A program made the position numbers and the translations under genes. From NCBI GenBank assembly GCA_905233595.1, contig CAJOFI010000091.1:1-6251 (forward strand): DNA of 6,251 nt, in the 5' to 3' direction. This DNA comes from an uncultured Oscillospiraceae bacterium. Lineage in GTDB: Bacteria; Bacillota; Clostridia; Oscillospirales; Oscillospiraceae. Shown here in pieces: positions 5,812 to 6,251 of this stretch (its first letter is position 1; the number at the start of each line of letters is the position of its first letter). Under the pieces are notes generated by a model that saw only the letters and a list, made by a program, of their open reading frames with translations, was not told the DNA's origin and did not search any database.

Positions 5812-6251
5812 CTATTCTTCGCCCCACAGGAGCGCGCATTTGACGGCTTTGCTCCAGCCGTGCAGAAGCTGCCTGCGCTTCGTCTCCTCCATTTCGGCGG
5901 TGAAAACGCGATCGACCGCCCAGTTGTTCTTCACGTCCTCCAAACTCGACCAGTAGCCCACCGCGAGCCCCGCGAGGTAGGCGGCGCCCAGGGCTGTCGT
6001 CTCGATGCAGCGGGGGCGGTACACGTCGCAGCCGACGACGTCAGACTGAAACTGCATCAGGAAGTTGTTTGCCGAGGCGCCGCCGTCCACCTTCAGCTCC
6101 GTGATGGGGATGCCGGAGTCGCGCTCCATCGCGCGCACGATGTCGTGCGTCTGGTAGGCGAGGCTCTCGAGCGTCGCGCGCACGAGATGGGCGCGGCCGA
6201 AGCCGCGCGTGATGCCCACGACGCAGCCGCGCGCCCGCTGGCTCCAGTGCG
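5812..6251 (-). CDS. glpK: Glycerol kinase, C-terminal part (5' end outside window)
   Basis: The last 146 or so codons of a FGGY-family kinase; the open frame continues through the right edge, starting HWSQRARGCVVGITRGF. Glycerol kinase phosphorylates glycerol to sn-glycerol-3-phosphate using ATP in the cytosol. Recognisable are GITRGFGRAHLVRATLES (the second FGGY signature region), ELKVDGGASANNFLMQFQSD (nucleotide-binding part of the second domain), TTALGAAYLAGLAVGYW, and the C-terminal NWAVDRVFTAEM with a tail of the usual GlpK type. The frame has no defect. A GTG at 6219 is internal, not the start. The closeness to GlpK in these blocks makes another FGGY kinase (xylulose, gluconate, rhamnulose) unlikely. 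Confidence 0.95.
   Translation of the reverse strand, partial: HWSQRARGCVVGITRGFGRAHLVRATLESLAYQTHDIVRAMERDSGIPITELKVDGGASANNFLMQFQSDVVGCDVYRPRCIETTALGAAYLAGLAVGYWSSLEDVKNNWAVDRVFTAEMEETKRRQLLHGWSKAVKCALLWGEE

Overview
The window looks like housekeeping chromosome from a fairly GC-rich Gram-positive anaerobe, most likely a clostridial (Oscillospiraceae-like) gut bacterium. This is inferred from the gene families, the purine-rich ribosome binding sites and the style of the intergenic repeats; nothing here fixes the genus. I see no phage, plasmid, CRISPR or RNA gene.

Layout. Bases 1-233 carry no credible gene. They hold a small hairpin at the edge, a 93-bp palindromic intergenic repeat and a short 7-bp tandem repeat. 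A HerA/YjgR-type (DUF853) ATPase lies on the minus strand at 234-1931, with a tail of five 11-residue repeats. An AT-rich 203-bp divergent promoter region follows, with a perfect 8-bp inverted repeat placed like an operator. cdsA (CDP-diacylglycerol synthase) runs on the plus strand at 2135-2932 and ends in a strong nested terminator hairpin. The rest is minus strand: a PMT/GT39-type membrane glycosyltransferase broken by a +1 frameshift near 4434-4445 (fragments 3082-4407 and 4325-4819), a NagD-like HAD-IIA phosphatase (4926-5744), and the C-terminal third or so of glycerol kinase glpK, running off the right edge (5812-6251).

How the genes relate. glpK and the HAD phosphatase are codirectional, 67 bp apart, and may be cotranscribed. 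Glycerol kinase makes glycerol-3-phosphate and some HAD-IIA enzymes hydrolyse it, so a shared substrate is possible but unproven. CdsA acts further along glycerolipid synthesis. The PMT-like protein and the ATPase have no obvious link to these.

The most unusual signal lies between the genes. All four minus-strand genes have a 7-bp-period tandem array at or within a few bases of the stop codon, with three different unit sequences. Two of these arrays belong to a 42-bp repeat (38/42 identical copies) that begins with a hairpin centred on CTTCG, and further hairpins with the same core occur nearby. cdsA instead ends in a conventional terminator. I found no convincing new multi-gene system; the heptad and hairpin repeats are the best candidate for something undescribed.
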